Source: Rhizobium sp. CCGE531 (GTDB lineage: Bacteria; Pseudomonadota; Alphaproteobacteria; Rhizobiales; Rhizobiaceae). From it: DNA of 64,000 nt. A program made the translations under genes and the position numbers. The notes under the pieces are model-generated. The model made no database searches. It was not told the origin of the DNA and saw only the letters and a list, made by a program, of their open reading frames with translations. Below are positions 63,834 to 64,000 of the stretch, one piece after another (position 1 is the stretch's first letter; each line of letters opens with the position of its first letter). The DNA lies in assembly GCF_003627795.1 (NCBI RefSeq), contig NZ_CP032684.1, forward strand, positions 3,263,001 to 3,327,000. The letters run 5' to 3'.

Positions 63834-64000
63834 CTAAGCTTCGAAGGACTGCGCGAAGCGGCGGTTCAGCTTATCGATGAGGACTGTATGCCGCTCGCCC
63901 GTTCGCAGTCCATCGCTAATCACCTCGGATGCGTCGCTTTGAAACGCCATGTAGCCGTCGTGCCGCGGCCGCACATACGCGCCCTCCAGCGTCGCGCGCG
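63834..64000 (-). CDS. Extracellular solute-binding protein, C-terminal part (5' end outside window)
   Basis: The reverse frame at the window edge reads GAYVRPRHDGYMAFQSDASE and ends RRFAQSFEA before the stop. RPRHDGYMAFQ is characteristic of the C-terminus of carbohydrate ABC solute-binding proteins of family 1. Only about 55 codons are present. It precedes the short-chain dehydrogenase on the same strand. Confidence 0.6.
   Translation of the reverse strand, partial: RATLEGAYVRPRHDGYMAFQSDASEVISDGLRTGERHTVLIDKLNRRFAQSFEA

Noticed and set aside
1..64000. CRISPR arrays, rRNA, tRNA, insertion sequences or phage genes
   Set aside because: No regularly spaced repeats, no cloverleaf or rRNA sequence and no transposase, integrase or phage proteins were recognised by reading.

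Overview
The window looks like an ordinary chromosomal stretch of a Rhizobium-type alphaproteobacterium. It is GC-rich and densely coded, the proteins read as rhizobial, and the intergenic spaces hold RIME-like double palindromes and other short palindromic repeat families typical of Rhizobiaceae. I found no insertion sequence, phage, CRISPR array, rRNA or tRNA.

Layout. 1-9 kb: the start of an aa3 oxidase subunit IV gene, a FeeM/LuxI-like acyl synthase, an EAL protein with a degenerate GGDEF motif, an orphan TRAP binding protein, a PuuD-like amidotransferase, and a 2-hydroxyacid dehydrogenase with LacI and MarR regulators. 9-18 kb: a creatininase-family enzyme, a Phd/PIN toxin-antitoxin pair, a COG0523 metallochaperone GTPase coupled to a WD40 protein and possibly under Zur, cysE with a perfect 200-bp tandem duplication of its tail, and an exported phosphoesterase paired with a di-haem peroxidase. 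18-30 kb: ornithine/lysine decarboxylase behind a long structured leader (probable speF RNA), a LysR gene, a ZevAB-like metal-uptake pair, eda, a CYTH/CHAD pair, trhO, and a CHASE4-GGDEF-EAL protein. 30-44 kb: carbohydrate use, with a GH1 glucosidase, a MocA-type dehydrogenase, an IolE-like isomerase, a ribose-type ABC transporter with a divergent LacI gene and paired operators, then xylA, xylB and a second LacI gene. 44-50 kb: EmrAB-type efflux with its TetR regulator, an AraC/GyrI protein and TerC. 50-54 kb: gltX and lysS. 55-62 kb: a LysR gene and a polyamine uptake operon ending in an aminobutyraldehyde dehydrogenase (E. coli ydcSTUVW-like). 62-64 kb: small membrane proteins, a short-chain dehydrogenase and the end of a solute-binding protein gene.

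How the parts fit. Polyamine metabolism appears twice (decarboxylase with RNA leader; uptake and oxidation operon). Metal handling appears at the COG0523 and ZevAB loci. Two pentose/polyol loci sit side by side with their own LacI regulators. No clearly new multi-gene system is visible. The observations most worth checking are the 200-bp cysE-tail duplication, the decarboxylase leader with an internally repeated motif, the paired TGTAAA-N2-TTTACA operators, the Zur-like site before the COG0523/WD40 pair, the phosphoesterase/peroxidase pair, and the inverted repeats between the first two polyamine transporter genes.
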